5,727 nt of DNA from an uncultured Oscillibacter sp. (GTDB lineage Bacteria; Bacillota; Clostridia; Oscillospirales; Oscillospiraceae). Under the pieces are notes generated by a model, which saw only the letters and a list, made by a program, of their open reading frames with translations, did not search any database and was not told where the DNA came from. Location of the stretch: positions 1 to 5,727 of the forward strand of contig CAMNAE010000122.1 in assembly GCA_946530565.1 (NCBI GenBank). Reading direction: 5' to 3'. Made by a program: the position numbers and the translations under genes. Below, piece by piece: positions 5,350 through 5,727 of the stretch. Numbering within the stretch: the stretch's first letter is position 1; each line of letters opens with the position of its first letter.

Positions 5350-5727
5350 TCAGCGGAAGTAGTCGCCGTAGGCGCGGAAGAGATAGGTCACGATGTCGCG
5401 GCGCGGGCAGGGATCGTCGGGCGTGAACGCGGAGGTTCCGCCGAGGATCTCGGTCGTGTCGGCCCAGGCGACCGCGTCGGTGAAGAAGCGGCCGGAGTAC
5501 ATGTTCGCGATCGAGCTGTAGCCCATGGACTCGGGGTTGCCGCGGCCGCGCCAGAGGAACGTGAGCACGTGGCCGTAGCTGCACTTATCGTTCGGGCGGA
5601 AGGTGCCGTCGGCGTAGCCGGTCGTGATGCCGACCTCATTGGCCCAGAGGATCGCCTTGTAGAAGGGGCTGGAGGCGCTCACATCGCGGAAGGGATTCGT
5701 CTTGCTCGCGGGCTCAGGGCTGCCGGC
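5350..5727 (-). CDS. C-terminal part of a protein with S-layer-homology (SLH) repeats (partial, N-terminus outside window)
   Basis: The frame is open to the right edge, giving 125 visible residues ending in FRAYGDYFR. The first visible residues AGSPEP look like the end of an earlier SLH repeat. A complete repeat follows: NPFRDVSASSPFYKAILWAN, then GITTGYADGTFRPND and VLTFLWRGRGNPE. A final more divergent repeat follows: RFFTDAVAWADTTEILGG, then SAFTPDDPCPRRDIVTYLFR. SLH domains bind secondary cell-wall polymers and hold exported proteins at the surface of Gram-positive cells, so this should be an exported protein whose signal peptide and effector part lie upstream. A Cys occurs at the same place in both repeats (NDKC and DDPC). 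The function of the N-terminal part cannot be seen. Apparent internal starts (for example GTG 5682) are not true starts, because the repeat continues upstream of them. Confidence 0.93.
   Translation of the reverse strand, partial: AGSPEPASKTNPFRDVSASSPFYKAILWANEVGITTGYADGTFRPNDKCSYGHVLTFLWRGRGNPESMGYSSIANMYSGRFFTDAVAWADTTEILGGTSAFTPDDPCPRRDIVTYLFRAYGDYFR

Noticed and set aside
1..5727. tRNA, rRNA, CRISPR array, insertion sequence or phage genes
   Set aside because: No cloverleaf-like segments, regularly spaced direct repeats, transposase motifs or terminal inverted repeats were noticed in either strand. The repeats present are explained as operators and hairpins.

Overview
The window is a GC-rich stretch of a bacterial chromosome, most likely from a Gram-positive Clostridia lineage (Oscillospiraceae or Lachnospiraceae type; genus not determinable). 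The grounds are strong AGGAGG-type ribosome binding sites, consensus sigma-70/sigma-A promoters, a YtrA-type GntR regulator driving membrane proteins, and an S-layer-homology (SLH) protein of the type common in gut clostridia. All six complete or partial genes that I accept, plus a seventh running off the left edge, lie on the minus strand. The genes are therefore read from right to left.

Right to left: (1) 5727-5350 is the C-terminal end of a surface protein with SLH repeats, cut by the window edge. A very stable hairpin (5289-5320) and a small AT palindrome (5273-5287) follow it. (2) 5258-4953 is a small YCII-domain protein of unknown substrate. (3) 4846-3263 is prfC, peptide chain release factor 3, complete, with its own promoter (4889-4917) and a textbook intrinsic terminator (3211-3244). 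(4) 3134-1698 is a stand-alone AlbA_2 / GHKL-ATPase-like / winged-helix protein of the 'ATP-binding transcriptional regulator' group. It has its own promoter (3170-3198) and terminator (1640-1677). (5) 1550 to the left edge is a tightly coupled operon of a YtrA-family GntR repressor, a six-helix membrane protein and the start of a second membrane protein. The genes overlap by 4 and 14 bp.

The best regulatory story is in front of the last operon. A perfect TTGACA-17-TATAAT promoter is covered by two tandem inverted repeats of identical geometry (8-N10-8, half-site AACTGTAT), 27 bp apart. One lies over the -10/spacer and one over the start of the transcript. This strongly suggests autorepression by the GntR protein. 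Its start is probably a TTG codon downstream of these sites. The two membrane proteins look like the two halves of an ABC-2-like permease whose ATPase, if there is one, is outside the window.

No RNA genes, CRISPR arrays, insertion sequences or phage genes are visible. Most of the window is ordinary core or accessory genome. I do not see an obviously new system. The operator pair and its undescribed-looking permease pair are the most worthwhile points.
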